From Diadema setosum (taxonomy: Eukaryota > Echinodermata > Echinoidea > Diadematoida > Diadematidae), in assembly GCA_033980235.1 (NCBI GenBank), contig CM067079.1, positions 29,139,647 through 29,203,646 of the forward strand: a stretch of 64,000 nt of DNA, in the 5' to 3' direction. Of this stretch, positions 11,546-22,786 are shown piece after piece. The position numbers and the translations under genes are program-made. The notes under the pieces were generated by a model. That model ran no database searches, had not been told where the DNA came from, and saw nothing but the letters and a program-made list of their open reading frames with translations. Every line of letters begins with the position of its first letter. Position 1 is the first letter of the stretch.

Positions 11546-12499
11546 TCAAGAAATTGGAAGTCCCTTTCGAAAATTTAGTTTGACAAACTCATCGTCCATT
11601 GCTGCATTTATGGCACATTCATCAAACTGTGGAAAGTAGCGCTTGAACGCGTCTATGATCTCATCACGTGACCTAAGATAGGTTTTCTTTATGCACCCAT
11701 CATTTTGCTCTTCCAAGAGCGTGGTGTTGTTGATCGAAAGAAATCGACCTTTCGGAAATGCCATACACCACAATTTTCTGAGTAGTGGTATATCATCGTT
11801 AACCTGGGTGTACAGATCGGTCATAACATCGTCAAAGTGTGACACTGCAACCGGCTCGTCATAACGAATGAAGGCATAGGTGTACCATCCATCCTTCAGT
11901 GACGCTCTGAAGTGCTCTAGACCAGCTGGATCGCTTTCGGCGTTGTGCAGCCGAACGATGAAATCTCCTTGGCGTACAAACTTGTAGATCAAGAAGGACT
12001 CGTGGTACTCGGGAGATTCCTTCTCAAAATCCAGCGGGATCAACTGGAATGTCGGCCATCCCCCTGTGCCCACATCCGCAAGGTGCTTGCTACCTTCTCC
12101 AGATAGGTCGTATACCATGATTACCGTGTGGGCGCTTTTTGTACCAACTATGTCACCTGGTACAAGTGATACCTGATAACCAAGGGCTTTTATCACCATA
12201 TGACATCCGACGTTGTTGTGGTAGCAACGGCCTCCAAGCTTCGCCAGTATGTCATTCTTGACCTCAAGTAGAGTAGGACGATGCCTGTCTTTCTTTGGAG
12301 TAGCAATACTACGTACAGTCTGGTACGGCATGTTTGCTTGCCAAGAAAACAAGATTTCGTTTAAGAGGGCGACTGGATCAGAGGCCATCTTGTCTCTAGG
12401 TGACGTCACTCCCAGTACTTCGCGAACGAATGTAAATGCCTCCTCTGACGTCATCACCTCATCTGATGCCGGTTCAGCTGTGGTCTTGGCTTCCTCCAT
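11546..12499 (-). CDS. NAT-like acetyltransferase, copy B (intact)
   Basis: A single exon of 317 residues from ATG (12499) to TGA (11546). NATs acetylate arylamines, hydrazines or other small amines in the cytosol by a ping-pong reaction on a catalytic cysteine. The triad is visible: Cys92 in GGRCYHNN, His124 in SAHTVIMV, Asp142 in LADVGTGGW. The later block SINNTTLLEEQ with TYLRSRDEIIDAFKRYFPQF matches the C-terminal part of NAT folds. Human NATs have Cys68, so the N-terminal part here is about 24 residues longer. The typical PFEN motif is replaced by PYQTV, so the protein is diverged and its substrate is open. The ATG is shared by all array members and follows a plausible 3' splice site. 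It is one of two copies with no defect. Confidence 0.92.
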   Translation of the reverse strand: MEEAKTTAEPASDEVMTSEEAFTFVREVLGVTSPRDKMASDPVALLNEILFSWQANMPYQTVRSIATPKKDRHRPTLLEVKNDILAKLGGRCYHNNVGCHMVIKALGYQVSLVPGDIVGTKSAHTVIMVYDLSGEGSKHLADVGTGGWPTFQLIPLDFEKESPEYHESFLIYKFVRQGDFIVRLHNAESDPAGLEHFRASLKDGWYTYAFIRYDEPVAVSHFDDVMTDLYTQVNDDIPLLRKLWCMAFPKGRFLSINNTTLLEEQNDGCIKKTYLRSRDEIIDAFKRYFPQFDECAINAAMDDEFVKLNFRKGLPIS

Positions 12500-12761
12500 T
12501 TTTGCTTTTCTTTATATCTGACGGTCCAAACAGAAAACAAGACGTGTCTGCAATTTGCCCTCACCTTACTCAATGTGAAGCGTGGACAGATTTCGTTGAC
12601 AAACCAACCAATAGGTCATTTGTTGTTTGCGGAGAAGACACAGCTTTTATGCGAAGACTTAAAAAGTTTCAAGCCTTTACATTTAAAAAGATTAAATACT
12701 CTGCTATAATGATTTTGTTCCCAACACTATAATTGTCACCTGTTGTGATACGCAGTCATCC

Positions 12762-13161
12762 TATGAGCTTGACACCCAAGGGTCATACAGCCCAGGAGCT
12801 GTTTTCCCGTTAATATATGACCGCGAGTTAAACAGGTCCACGAGCTAATAGACGGTAGGGCAAACAAGACATATGAGCCCGACTCTAGAAATAAATACCA
12901 AGGTCCACGAACTCGACACTACTTGAAATAAGCCAGCGACTGTATGACGAGCTCGTGGGCCTTTTTCCTGCCGAATATCGACCTCGTGGGCCTTATTTAC
13001 TCACTGTCTAAATCGTGGGTTTTCTTTGTCTAGTGGGACCTTAATAGCTAATGGGCTTATTTTGCTTGATGGTGAGCTCGTGAGCCTCGTTCCCTTAGTG
13101 TTTAGCTCGTGGTCTGTATGACTCGTCGGCTGTGATGACTCGTGGGTGCCAAGCTCGTGAC
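12762..13161. mobile_element. TU-like foldback element upstream of copy B
   Basis: The ends GAGCTTGACACCCAAGGGTC and, inverted, CTCGTGGGTGCCAAGCTCG enclose degenerate 15-16-bp units of the same family as at 2594-3168, with direction reversing mid-element. It lies in the predicted 5' UTR intron of copy B. Copy C has only a deletion remnant at the matching place (17311-17350), so the insertion predates the B/C duplication. Confidence 0.65.
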
Positions 13162-13188
13162 ATGCGCTCGTCATTTCCTGTTGTTAAT

Positions 13189-13421
13189 GCAGACTTCCAG
13201 CGGACTCTCGTTATAACGAAGTCCTTGGGACCGACATTTTTTTTTCGTTATATCGAAATTTCGTTATAACCGAACAAATAATCAATAAAAATACATAAAG
13301 TGGATTATGTTGCGGCCTGAATTTTTATTTCGTTGTAACTGGAATTTCGTTATAACCGTGTTCGTTATAAAGGGACTGTAATAACAGTCGTTATAACGTG
13401 ACGTTATAACGCGCACTGTAT
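13189..13421. mobile_element. pogo/Tigger-like MITE
   Basis: Inverted GTTATAACGAA blocks near both ends (ACTCTCGTTATAACGAAGTC on the left, CGTTATAACGCGCACTGTA on the right), a CAG-type start and a CTGTA end are typical of short pogo/Tigger-like elements. Ends are not exact; there may be an inner right end at 13380. Confidence 0.45.
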
Positions 13422-13800
13422 TTGCGAACATGGCAATGAGCTTGCGGGTATGATTGTTATAGTGTAAGGTGCCAGGCCTTGAATTTTGTTTCCCTGGCAA
13501 GAGTCTTGAGAATGTTGTGATTTGAGGAAGTGTTACGCTACTAATCTCGTTATATAAAAGGTTCATTACTTGAAACACTTTAAATCGCTTCCGTTAATAT
13601 CTTACGATAAAAAAGTGGAAGTACAGCATATAAAACAGCGTATATAACAAACAGCCCCATCAATTTCGAGTAATTGCATAGGTAACAACTGTTTGTTAAT
13701 CAAAGTTGATTCACTAATCATAATCAAAGATGAAACCGACGATAGGAAAAATATCGTATAAGTATTGTATATGGTTTATTGCCACTTGCTTTGATATAAG

Positions 13801-14176
13801 ATGGTCTACTTCGCAGTTCGTCTAACACCACTATAGCTAAACTCATTTGGTCTACTGTCAATTTCGTCTAATGCCCGTTTGGTTAAATCCTCACTTGGTC
13901 TAATGTCCAGTTTGGCTAATTATCATTTCGTCTAGTAACCAGATGGTCTAATCGCAATTCTTTACTCCTTGGTTTTTTCTTTCCATTATGTCTAACAAAA
14001 TTTTGTGTATTAGACGAAATGGGCACAGCCCATCTGCAAGTAGACCAACTGGTAATGAGGCTAATTGGCAATTGGACTAAATGGTCACTAGACAAATTGG
14101 TTGTAGACGTAACGGGATTAGACCATGTGGGTTGAGACTAAATGGCTTTCAGACGAAGTAGGAGTAGACCAAGTGA
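13801..14176. mobile_element. Foldback minisatellite element, TTTGGTCTAATGTCCA family
   Basis: Degenerate 15-16-bp units (GGTCTAATGTCCAGTTTGG and the like) run in one orientation up to about 13985 and in the opposite orientation (GACTAAATGGTCACTAGAC) after it, making a foldback. It has the same design as the CTCGTGGG family but an unrelated unit. Confidence 0.6.
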
Positions 14177-14251
14177 TAGATCACCTTGCATGTGGGCATG
14201 GCGAACATAATTATCACCATGTCCTCTTGGTAAAAGGTTCCTTTTACGTAC

Positions 14252-14345
14252 CTCTGCAGACGGAAACAGATCCAAACGCTCAATGGACAGGCGTAGGAAC
14301 AAACGGGGAATATTTCTGTGAGCTGCACGATAGATATTTCTGAAA
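14252..14345 (-). other. Predicted non-coding exon 1 and core promoter of copy B
   Basis: Reading the minus strand, a conserved stretch containing CCTACGCCTGTCCATT ends TGCAGAG|GTACGTAAA, a strong 5' splice site (last exon base 14252). The same block occurs upstream of copies C, D and E with AG or AAG before GTAYGT each time. A TATA-like AT-rich patch lies about 80 bp upstream of the donor, and an inverted CCAAT box (GCCAATCAGAATT on plus) is near 14457. The acceptor would lie just before the ATG. Confidence 0.5.
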
Positions 14346-14722
14346 CGTTCCGTGAGGGATTTACATAAACCGGCTAAACAATCCAATAGAATAATCTCTT
14401 GATATATTCAATCTCTCAAACGCCACCAGCAGATTGGAGACAAGCGACCATTTGCAGCCAATCAGAATTGAACACTAGGATCAGAAAGTCAGTGTTACAA
14501 AAATGTCTTTCTCTTGCACAATAACATATTGCACGAAGAGTTGCCTATGTCTTGTCAGTCATGTCAATCTTGACTTAAAACGCTGATGCAGCAGTCGCCC
14601 CACTCAAGATTTATTAAATATCATTTGATAGCCAGAAATAATCTACTGTTACGCGCTAGCCAATCAAACCTGAGCATGCATGCTGCAAGTATTGTGTAAA
14701 AGGACGCCACGTTAAGTGGCTA

Positions 14723-14812
14723 TCACGTGCTCACCTCCCGTCAGACCATGGGCTCCATGGTCTGACACTAAATTATCATGCAAACAATCATTATCAGGAT
14801 GGTCAACAAGCC
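14723..14812 (-). promoter_or_regulatory. Conserved upstream module B: E-box and octamer-like site
   Basis: CACGTG, then CACTAAATTATCATGCAAAC, AATCATTATCAGGATGG and TCAACAAGC. It is nearly identical at 19558-19632 and 33646-33719, and recognisable in units D and E. ATGCAAA resembles a POU octamer. Conservation among copies shows shared descent; function is inferred. Confidence 0.4.
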
Positions 14813-15049
14813 ATGATAAGTTGAGTTGGCAAAATTCTGATATCATGCAATACAAAACGCCTATAAGAATCCTTTCCAATGAGTAACGTCCATCTTCCAT
14901 TTTTGCTTTGCTTTGCTTTGTAATTATGTATAATTTTAATCAATAAGAACAAGCACATCACTATTCTTGGTCATATATACCAAATTAAGTTAATATTGAA
15001 TGTAGAAATCTCTTCGATCATGCAGCACTTTCCTAATTGCTGTCATGAA

Positions 15050-16083
15050 TAATCCAATATTAAGTTCCTTAGAAGCTTAGTATAATGCTTATGAAGACGG
15101 TTCTGAGTATTGTTTTTCCCTTTTCAAAGTATGATTACAGTTCTAATGCATGTCGCTTTCTTTTTTGTTATACGTTATGTTATAAGGGAAAGTACTGCGC
15201 TTTTTTAAATGTCTTCATTGATTACTATATTAAACATTTCTTCATATTTGTCACTTCTTATACTTGCAAAAAAAGGACTACAGTCGTGTAGAACTATACC
15301 GAACCAAAAAAAAACCCAACAAAAACAAAAACAAAAACAAAACACGAAAACCTTTTTTTTTTCATGTACATTACTCAATCCATTCAATGAGTTTGACCAG
15401 GTTTATACTCCAAATCCTCCATAGTTAAATGGAATACATGTACTATGTATACATCATTGAAGTTACTATACAATTGTGATACCGACGCAAAGATCAAGTT
15501 AGAGCAAATTAAAGGATACCTATATTACTGTTGCATTCATTTCTGAAAAGTCATTTAAAATACCTTGTAACTTCGTCGTATAATATGTTCAAGGATACAT
15601 GACATCATTGAAAGTTATTTTTTTTTTCACATGAAAAAAAAAAAAGTATACAGGTACCCATAGTTCATATTGAAATGTTTGTTTAACCTGAATGAAGATA
15701 ATCATCTCAGAATATGTTTTTTTTTTTTGGGGGGGGGGTTATATTGATATTGATTTTAGAGTATGTTTAGTCTTTGTTTCGTTTTTTTTTCTTTTTTCAG
15801 TATATCCATATCACTTCTATGCTTGATTTGATTTTGTTTCGTTCTGTATCTTTGATTTGTTCTGTTTATGTCAAATACTTTGTTCACGGCCTCTCTGAAA
15901 AACAGCCTCTTGGCTGATTGAGGGCTTTTAACCCCGTGATTACAAACAAACAAACAAACAAACTTTCCTTCTGTCATTATAACAGCGTTTCCAAATTTTT
16001 TCCCAAAATGAAACAATGGCTTTTTAAAAGTAGTCTAAATGGGTTTAAAAAGAAAATCAACAAAATTCTCTCAATGAGAATCT
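15050..16083 (-). repeat. Shared 3' flank of NAT unit C
   Basis: Homologous to the 3' flanks of D and E: AGAAGCTTAGTATAATGCTT, then GTACATTACTCAATCCATTC, and just before the gene TCCCAAAATGAAACAATGGC. Contains a T-run/G-run junction at about 15717-15738 and A-rich runs. No independent gene. Confidence 0.55.
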
Positions 16084-17037
16084 TTAAGCGGTTGGAACTG
16101 CCTTACAAAAATCTAGTTTGACAAACTCATCATCCATCGCTGCATGTATGGTACTTTCATCAAACTGTGGGAAGTGGCGTTTGAACACGTCCATGATCTC
16201 ATCACGTGACCTAAGGTAGGTTTTCTTTATGCACCCATTCTCTTGCTCTTCCAAGAGCGTGGTGTTGTTGATCGAAAGAAATCGACCTTTCGGAAATGCC
16301 ATACACCACAGCTTTGTGAGTAATGGTATGTCATCATTAACCTGGGTATACAGCCTCGTCATGACATTGTCAAAGTAAGACACGGCAACCGGAGTGTTGA
16401 AGCGAATGGATGCATAGGTGTACTACTCATCTTTGGGGGACGCCTTGAAGTAACTGGCTCCCACCGGGTCGCTTTCCACGTTGTGCAGGCGAACGATGAC
16501 GTCTCCTTGGCGTACAAACTTGTAGATCAAAAAGGACTCGTGATACTCGGGGGATTCCTTCTCAAAATCCAGCGGGATCAGCTGGAATGTCGGCCAGCCC
16601 CCTGTGCCCACATCCGCCAGGTGCTTACTACCTTCCCCAGATAGATTGTAGATCATGATTACCGTGTGGGCGCTTTTTGTACCAACTATGTCACCTGGTA
16701 CAAGTGATACCTGATAACCAAGCGCTTTTATAACCATATAACAACCGACGTTGTTGTGGTAGCAGCGACCTCCAAGCTTCGCCAGTATGTCATTCTTGAC
16801 CTCAAGCAGAGTAGGACGATGCCTGTCCTTCTTTGGAGTAGCGATACTACGCACTGTCTGGTACGGCATGTTTGCTTGCCAAGAAAACAAAATTTCATTC
16901 AAGAGGGCGATTGGATCAGAGGCCATCTTGTCTTTAGGTGACGTCACTTCCAGTACTTCACAAATGAATGTAAATGCCTCCTCTGACGTGATCACTTCAT
17001 CTGATGTCCGTTCAGCTGTGGTCTTGGAATCCTCCAT
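16084..17037 (-). pseudogene. NAT-like copy C, one nonsense codon
   Basis: The frame from ATG (17037) to the stop at 16084 has exactly the length of copies B and E (954 nt). It carries a single defect: TAG at 16425-16423 replaces the TGG that encodes Trp205 in the DGWYT/DEWYT segment. Reading resumes in frame, with no other stop or frameshift, to the normal C-terminus. Cys92 (GGRCYHNN), His124 and Asp142 (LADVGTGGW) are intact. With translation ending at 204 residues, the product would keep the triad but lose the C-terminal third that closes the NAT active site. It could be a young pseudogene, a null allele or a sequencing error. A splice acceptor (TTTTTACTTCTATAG, exon start 17063) lies 26 nt before the ATG. 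Confidence 0.85.
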
Positions 17038-17310
17038 TGTGGCTTTTGTACACCTCTGTTGGCCTATAGAAGTAAAAACAAAACGTTATTTAATTCAATT
17101 TAAGTTGCTACATGGGAACAAATGACAGTTTTCGGGGACAAACCAAACACTAGGTCATTTGTTGTTTCAGGAGAAGAAGGAGCTTCGTTGTGAAGAATAG
17201 AAAGCATTGCAAGTCTTTACATCCGCAAAAAGATAAAATACTCTCCTGTGATGATTAGTTCCAAGCACCAAACCGACTTTTGTCACCTGATGTTGTTTCG
17301 CAATCTTCCC

Positions 17311-17350
17311 ATGAGCTTGACACCCACGAGTCATACAGCACGGGGCTGAC
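17311..17350. mobile_element. Deletion remnant of the TU-like foldback
   Basis: ATGAGCTTGACACCCACGAG and CATACAGCACGGGGCTGAC are the left end of the element seen at 12762. The right flank (TGTTGTCGTTAAT) follows at once, so most of the element has been deleted here. Confidence 0.55.
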
Positions 17351-17859
17351 ATTTTCGAGCATGTGTTGTCGTTAATTCAGAATTCATCAAGTCTGACATT
17401 TTTTCTACTTGGAAGAAAAGCTCCCGGGTATGATTAATAATTTCTATGGTGGCAGGTCTTGGATGTTGTCTTTCCTCGTATTAAATATGCTTGAGAATAT
17501 TGCAGTAAGAGGAAACGTTAGGGTATTAGGGCCTATCGTCCAATAGCGGTGAGTATACAGCATAATTATGTAGGATACAGTCGGATCAATTTCGAGCAAT
17601 TATGTGGGCAGCAGTAGTTCGTCAAGAGTCAAATTCGTTTGTTTTTAATTCACAAACTAAAAGAAACAATTGACTCTCAGATGCCCTCGGTTCTAGAGAT
17701 AATGTAAAAGTAGACTATGATCAACGAGCGCAGCAGAGTTTGAAGAAGTTTGATTGAGATCTAGTCACTATGCGTGCATAGGCACCATCACACTTGATCC
17801 ACCACTAATTCATCCAACATAGCGTTGCATTTCCATTATTCTTGTGTTATCCAACTTTT

Positions 17860-18111
17860 CATTGTCAGGTGATCCCATCACCGCAACCCCTTGAGGCTTG
17901 TACGGGACACCTTTTTTATTTCACTATACTCCACTTCTTCTTCTTTTTTTTAAGTCTGACTTGTTACCACTTTGTTATATGATGACCTTTGTCATCCCTT
18001 TGTCTATTTTGTGTAAATTATGTTATATTTCATCTTTTCAACTGTACATATTGTAAATGTTGAAAGAAATAAAGGAGAGTTCTATGCTCTCAGTCAATCA
18101 ATCAATCAATT
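17860..18111 (+). mobile_element. 3' end of a 5'-truncated non-LTR retrotransposon, (TCAA)n tail
   Basis: The AT-rich stretch ends GAAATAAAGGAGAGTTCTAT and then GCTCTCAGTCAATCAATCAA. An AATAAA-like sequence followed by a short tandem tail is the pattern of CR1/L2-type LINE 3' ends, also seen at 30613, 32350 and 42925. The 5' boundary is uncertain. Confidence 0.4.
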
Positions 18112-18692
18112 CCCTGATTGCTTTTATTTGATGATCATGACATGGCGAATTTCTTTTTCGACGAGTGCAAAATCTGTCTAAACTCAGAGTCACCGTGAAG
18201 CAGAAAGTAAGCCAATAATAGGAAAGTTCTGGAAGTCTCTATTTCATTGCTGAGCTCTCTCGACGACATTATAAGGAATATTTTGAAGCATCTTACCCAT
18301 AAACAAAATGCCCTATATGTTTTTCCAAATTACAAGTTTATTTGTCAAGATGATACAAACAGTGTAAAATTAAGATGAAATGAATACACTTTGCTTTAAT
18401 CATTACGTAATAACGTTTTGACATAGAACAATTGTAAAAAAAAAATACATTTTGATAATTTAATATGCAAAGGCAGGAGGTTTTATACCTTTTCAAGGCA
18501 AAGCAGATTCTATCTCTACTATTTTGTCTGATTATACTGGTCATAATTTTACCATTTCATAGTCTTCTTTTTCATGTAACAACTCATGAGTGGCCACAAC
18601 GATTGCAGAAAGATTTGTATAGCCGCATTCGGCAGAGTTATCAATGATAGTGATTGATTCGGTCACACCATATTAAACGATTGATTTTCACT

Positions 18693-18955
18693 ATTGTGAA
18701 GGTCCGTTAATCCAAACATGAAACAACTTTCGTTAGCCCGAAGGTTCGTTATTCCGAAACACGCAAATTCCGTAAATTGAGATTCGAAAGTTTGAAAATG
18801 ATAAAGGGTTCATTAATCCAGCAATTGAATAAGGTTCACCATTCCAACAGGTTCGTTAATTCAAATATTTCGTATACTGTTCTAGGAACCTTCGGAATTA
18901 GGGAAATTATTTTGTTTCCGGGAAAAAATAACGAACTTTTTTTTTCCATTTTCGA
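18693..18955. repeat. Minisatellite-like repeat, GGTTCGTTAATCCGAA family
   Basis: Degenerate units of about 16-30 bp (GGTCCGTTAATCCAAAC, GGTTCGTTATTCCGAAAC, GGTTCGTTAATTCAAAT), with the opposite orientation at the right end (TTCGGAATTAGGGAAATT). Related motifs sit at the matching place in units D (about 26345-26480) and E (about 38765-38880), so the insertion is older than those duplications. Confidence 0.5.
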
Positions 18956-19110
18956 ATATAAACAAACCTTTATAGAAATAATGAACTATTGCCATTGTGT
19001 AAACGACCAATGCTCTTATTTGCTTAAGGTCAAAGGACAGATGACATCAATGATTAAAAGAAACATCATAATGATACTGTGAAAGGGCATGGTGAACATA
19101 TCTTACGTAC

Positions 19111-19200
19111 CTTTCTCGACGGGAACAGAAATGAGAGCACAAATAGACAGGCGTAGGAACAAACTGAAAATATTGTCTGTGAATGGCACTCTATTTATTC
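19111..19200 (-). other. Predicted non-coding exon 1 and core promoter of copy C
   Basis: The minus strand shows a TATA-like AATAAATAG (19191-19199), a conserved body with CCTACGCCTGTCTATT, and a consensus donor CGAGAAAG|GTACGTAAGA (last exon base 19111). An inverted CCAAT box lies at about 19324. The intron to the acceptor at 17063 would be about 2.05 kb and contains the minisatellite at 18693-18955. Confidence 0.55.
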
Positions 19201-19557
19201 CTGAAACTTCCAGTGATGCACTGACGTGAACCGTCTAAGTAACACTTCAACATAGTAATCTGTCGATACAGTCAAGCTCTCAGACGCCACCCGTAGACCA
19301 TAGACAATCCACCAAGCTAGTACCCAATCAGAAATGAATACGATGTTCGCAAAGTCATAATAATTGCACCAAGAGTTGTACTCCTTTGCCAGATAGTTGT
19401 TACCTCTACTTAACACGCCTACGCAGTAATCGCTGCATTTAAGGTTTATTGAACGTTATTTTTTAGCCTTAAGGAATCTACTGCAACTATGTCCCATCCA
19501 CTACACCTTGGCATTAGCGCTGCCAAAATTTTCAGAAAAAATTGACCACGCGGGCTT

Positions 19558-19632
19558 GTTATCACGTGTGAACTCCATGGTCCGACACTAAATTATTATG
19601 CAAACAATCATTATCAAGATGGTCAACAAGCA
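19558..19632 (-). promoter_or_regulatory. Conserved upstream module C: E-box and octamer-like site
   Basis: ATCACGTGTGAACTCCATGG, then CACTAAATTATTATGCAAAC and AATCATTATCAAGATGGTCA. It is nearly the same as the modules at 14723 and 33646, about 0.45 kb upstream of predicted exon 1. Confidence 0.4.
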
Positions 19633-19979
19633 GTAATATGTTTAAAGGGTAAAATTCTTGTGTCATGCAATAAAAATGAGCTGAAACTTCTTCCATTTCC
19701 AACTCTTATCTTCCAGTTTTGTTTTCTTGTGGTTTGTTCTTTTTTTACTTGATAAGAACAAGCTATATCGATGATTTGAGCGGAATTGCTATCTTGACGC
19801 GGAACTCTTACTGAAGTTGGCTTCAACCAAGTACTCACAATATATCAAACATAGCGGTATAAAGCATGTTGCATTACATTTAACTTTTGAATTATGAAAA
19901 AAAGAGGTAAACCAACACAATTAATTTCAGTAATATCTTAGCCAAGAAATATTGTTTATGGTGTTTCAATACTAAACAG

Positions 19980-20512
19980 CGCGTTCCAGCAAAACACACC
20001 CTACACTGTATATCACTGCTGTTGATGACAAGTTGCCTACAACTTGGACAAAAGTCCACAAACCGATTTTATATTGCTTGACTTCGAAAAGGTTTTTTTT
20101 TATAAATCTTTCATAGTAATCTTCTCCACAAGCTGAAGTTCTATGGCATCCAAGGTGCCCAGACTCCTCACGTGGATTGGGAACTTCCTGAAAGGTAGAA
20201 TTCAGAAGGTGGTCCAAAGTGGAGAGTCTTCAAACCAAGCACCTGTGACGCAGGGCACGGTGTTAGACCTTCTGTTCCTTCTCTCACACATCAGTGACTT
20301 ACTGGGCTGTATACCCGAAGCTACTCAAGTCAGGCTGTTTGCAGACATAATATACATGGTGTAGGCCTACATTAAGATTCATCAGCAACCCTGAAGATAC
20401 CAAGCAGCGCAAACAGGACCTCAAGTCACTACAGGAGTGGGAGCAGAAGTGGTTGATGGCGTTTCACCCGAAAAGTGTGGTGTTCTTCACCCTACAAAAT
20501 GCGACTAAAAGC
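19980..20512 (+). mobile_element. LINE reverse-transcriptase fragment, unit C
   Basis: The plus-strand conceptual translation, with frameshifts, shows LLDFEK, then KLKFYGIQG, an HVDWIGNFLKGR-like block, TQGTVL..LFLLSHISDLL and VRLFAD. These are fingers and palm motifs of a jockey/CR1-type reverse transcriptase, cut at the FAD(D) box. The same fragment recurs in the orphan unit (34028-34424) and, more decayed, in units D (28890-29110) and E (43390-43620), so it was copied together with the NAT units. Confidence 0.7.
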
Positions 20513-22230
20513 TAGGGCTGTTCATTCAGTCCGCAAGTAGTTGATGACCGTTTTCCAATCTCTCTGCGAAGTCGCCTATTCATCATCAGATGTATGCTGT
20601 TAAAAAAAACGCTCTCTATTAAAGTGCTCGGCAAAATCTCTGCTTCCAAATTTGTTCGAGAAGAAAAGCCGGAATTTGAAATAAACTTCCTGACACCTTC
20701 GGCAACTTGTCGTGAGGACATAATATTCGTCGGGATATCTCGCCTGTTACACTTCCGCCTCTTCGGCAAACGCTCCTGAAAGAATCCTGCGGTGTGGGAG
20801 GCTTCGTGATGGCAAGCATAAGTCACCTGGTATGCTTTATAAAAGCTCAGAGCCGATGGCGATCTAAATAAGCAAGTTCGTTCGAGTAGCCTGCTTCGGA
20901 CCTTTAGCGGACAAGACACGAAATCCGCAAAACGCAAGCCTACGTACGAGTAAATGGATTTTCGAAGTTAAACTTCAAGATAGCATAATGCCTATGAAAC
21001 AGAAAAATACACAGAAGGGAGGAGAGGTCACAATCTGAGGCCTGTAGCCGACCTTCTCTACTCTTGGCCATGAACCAGCGAATTATATCTCCGTGGTGCG
21101 GATAGCTTGATGAAGACAAGCGGTAGTCATCAGGAATGTTCCAGAAAAGTGCGGACCTGAATCAATAGGTTGGAAATGTAAATTCAGTCACAGGAGGGAC
21201 ACGATTCCATCCAGCAGCCGACCATGTCTTGTTGTGATGATGAACTAGTGAAAATTATCATTCCCCAGAACCCACGTAAATTCAAAGCCGAAGCTATTTT
21301 TTGCCTACACAGTAGTCAGAACGTACTGAGAAATTAACAGTAACATGAAGAGTGCATAAAATGTACAAAGAGGTTTCTAAGGGGGCTGAGTGTTAAACGT
21401 GAAGAGGATGGACAAGCATAATGACTGACTTTTTAATAAGCAAATAACTGAATAAACAAAATTGACTTATGAATGTACTAATTGCTTTTTTCAGTAGTGT
21501 ATTAATTTCCATCAAAGAAGAAAAAGAAATTCAAAGGGGTACAAGTTTTCAATCTGACTTTCATTCATCTGATAAGGACAGTTCGTCGAATACAAAATAA
21601 AGTACATGTGGGAATGATATTACAAAACAAAACAAAAAAAAAACAACTTAGTAATCGAACATAACGACGAAAAAGAGTGTTTCACTAAAAGTCAGGCTTG
21701 TAAGACGTGGAACACAAGAATGAAAACAACCACAACACCAATATACCAATAAAATATATTCATATTAAATTCATCTACATTACATTGTACATTTATTCAT
21801 TGATATGATGCTGATATACAAGCATACTCTGAGCAACACTTTATGATTTTAGAATACATACATATTAAGTATATCTTTACATAGCAAAATTTGTCACAGA
21901 CACTATTTGGCCGTGCATACCAGGAAAATGTGACCAAAAGAGAAGATATACACGCGGCCACACAAAATAATAACGACAACAATAACAATAACAAAACACA
22001 GAAATAGCAGAATGCTTCGACCATACAGCTCTTTCCTTTTTTCTGTCATAAATATTTTGATATTATCTTTTGTCTTAAGACTTAAAGTGGGTTATTGCTT
22101 AGAAGCTGAATATTATCATTATGCTGTGCTTATGAAGGCAATTCCGAGTATATTTTCTCGCTTGTTCAAGTATGATAACGGTAGGCCCTATTCAATACTT
22201 GTCGCTTTCTTTCTGCTATACGAGACGTTA
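20513..22230. other. Spacer between units C and D, no recognised gene
   Basis: A 141-residue minus-strand open frame (20512-20937) has no recognisable domain and begins inside the LINE fragment boundary. The minus strand shows GAGCTTTTATAAAGCATACC, a possible TATA element of an LTR or promoter, without a partner repeat. From about 22010 the 3' flank shared with units C and E begins. Confidence 0.4.
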
Positions 22231-22234
22231 TTAA

Positions 22235-22786
22235 TAATTCCACCTTTATATACATGTGGATTGAGTGAATGCTGCAATATTAGTAGAACACATCAGTGAA
22301 AGTTTGGGGAAAATCGGACAATCCGTTCAAAAATTGTGAATTTTTAAAGTATCTGCGTAGTCACTGCTGGATGAGAAGACTACTACAGTGTATGATGTCA
22401 TATGCGTACAACCATATAAAGAAAATAAAAAGAGAATTTCACAAAACTTTACTATTTGAATAAAGTGCACATTTCTTCGACTCATTACTGACATATATTA
22501 AGGGTAATATTCCCCCTGCCTTCTGAAAGAGAGAAGTAAAGTGTTCTTTTGTTATGCGAGAAAATAGAAAATATGTTGAATTTTCTTTATTCTTTCTTTA
22601 TATCGTTGTACTCATGTGACATCACAAGCTATAGTAGTCTTTTCATCCAGCCTTGAGAGAGCAGAAACTTCAAAAATTCCTAACTTTTGAACGGATTGTC
22701 TGATTTTCCTCAAACTCGCAATGATGTGCTCTACTAATATTGCTGCATTCACTCAACCCACATGTCTACGAAGGTGAACTTGTCCT
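22235..22786. mobile_element. TTAA-flanked foldback MITE in the 3' flank of unit D
   Basis: Inverted arms of about 170 bp share ATGTGGATTGAGTGAATGC with GCATTCACTCAACCCACAT and GGACAATCCGTTCAAAA with TTTTGAACGGATTGTCTGA. TTAATA flanks both sides (22231-22236 and 22787-22792). The first bases of the left arm are lost or changed. Units C and E lack it at the matching place, so it entered after the duplication. TTAA and a GGACAAG terminus fit a Kolobok-like element. Confidence 0.6.

Noticed and set aside
20512..20937. 141-residue minus-strand frame as a gene
   Set aside because: No recognisable motif, no paralogue in the other units, and it borders a LINE fragment. Kept only as an unexplained open frame.
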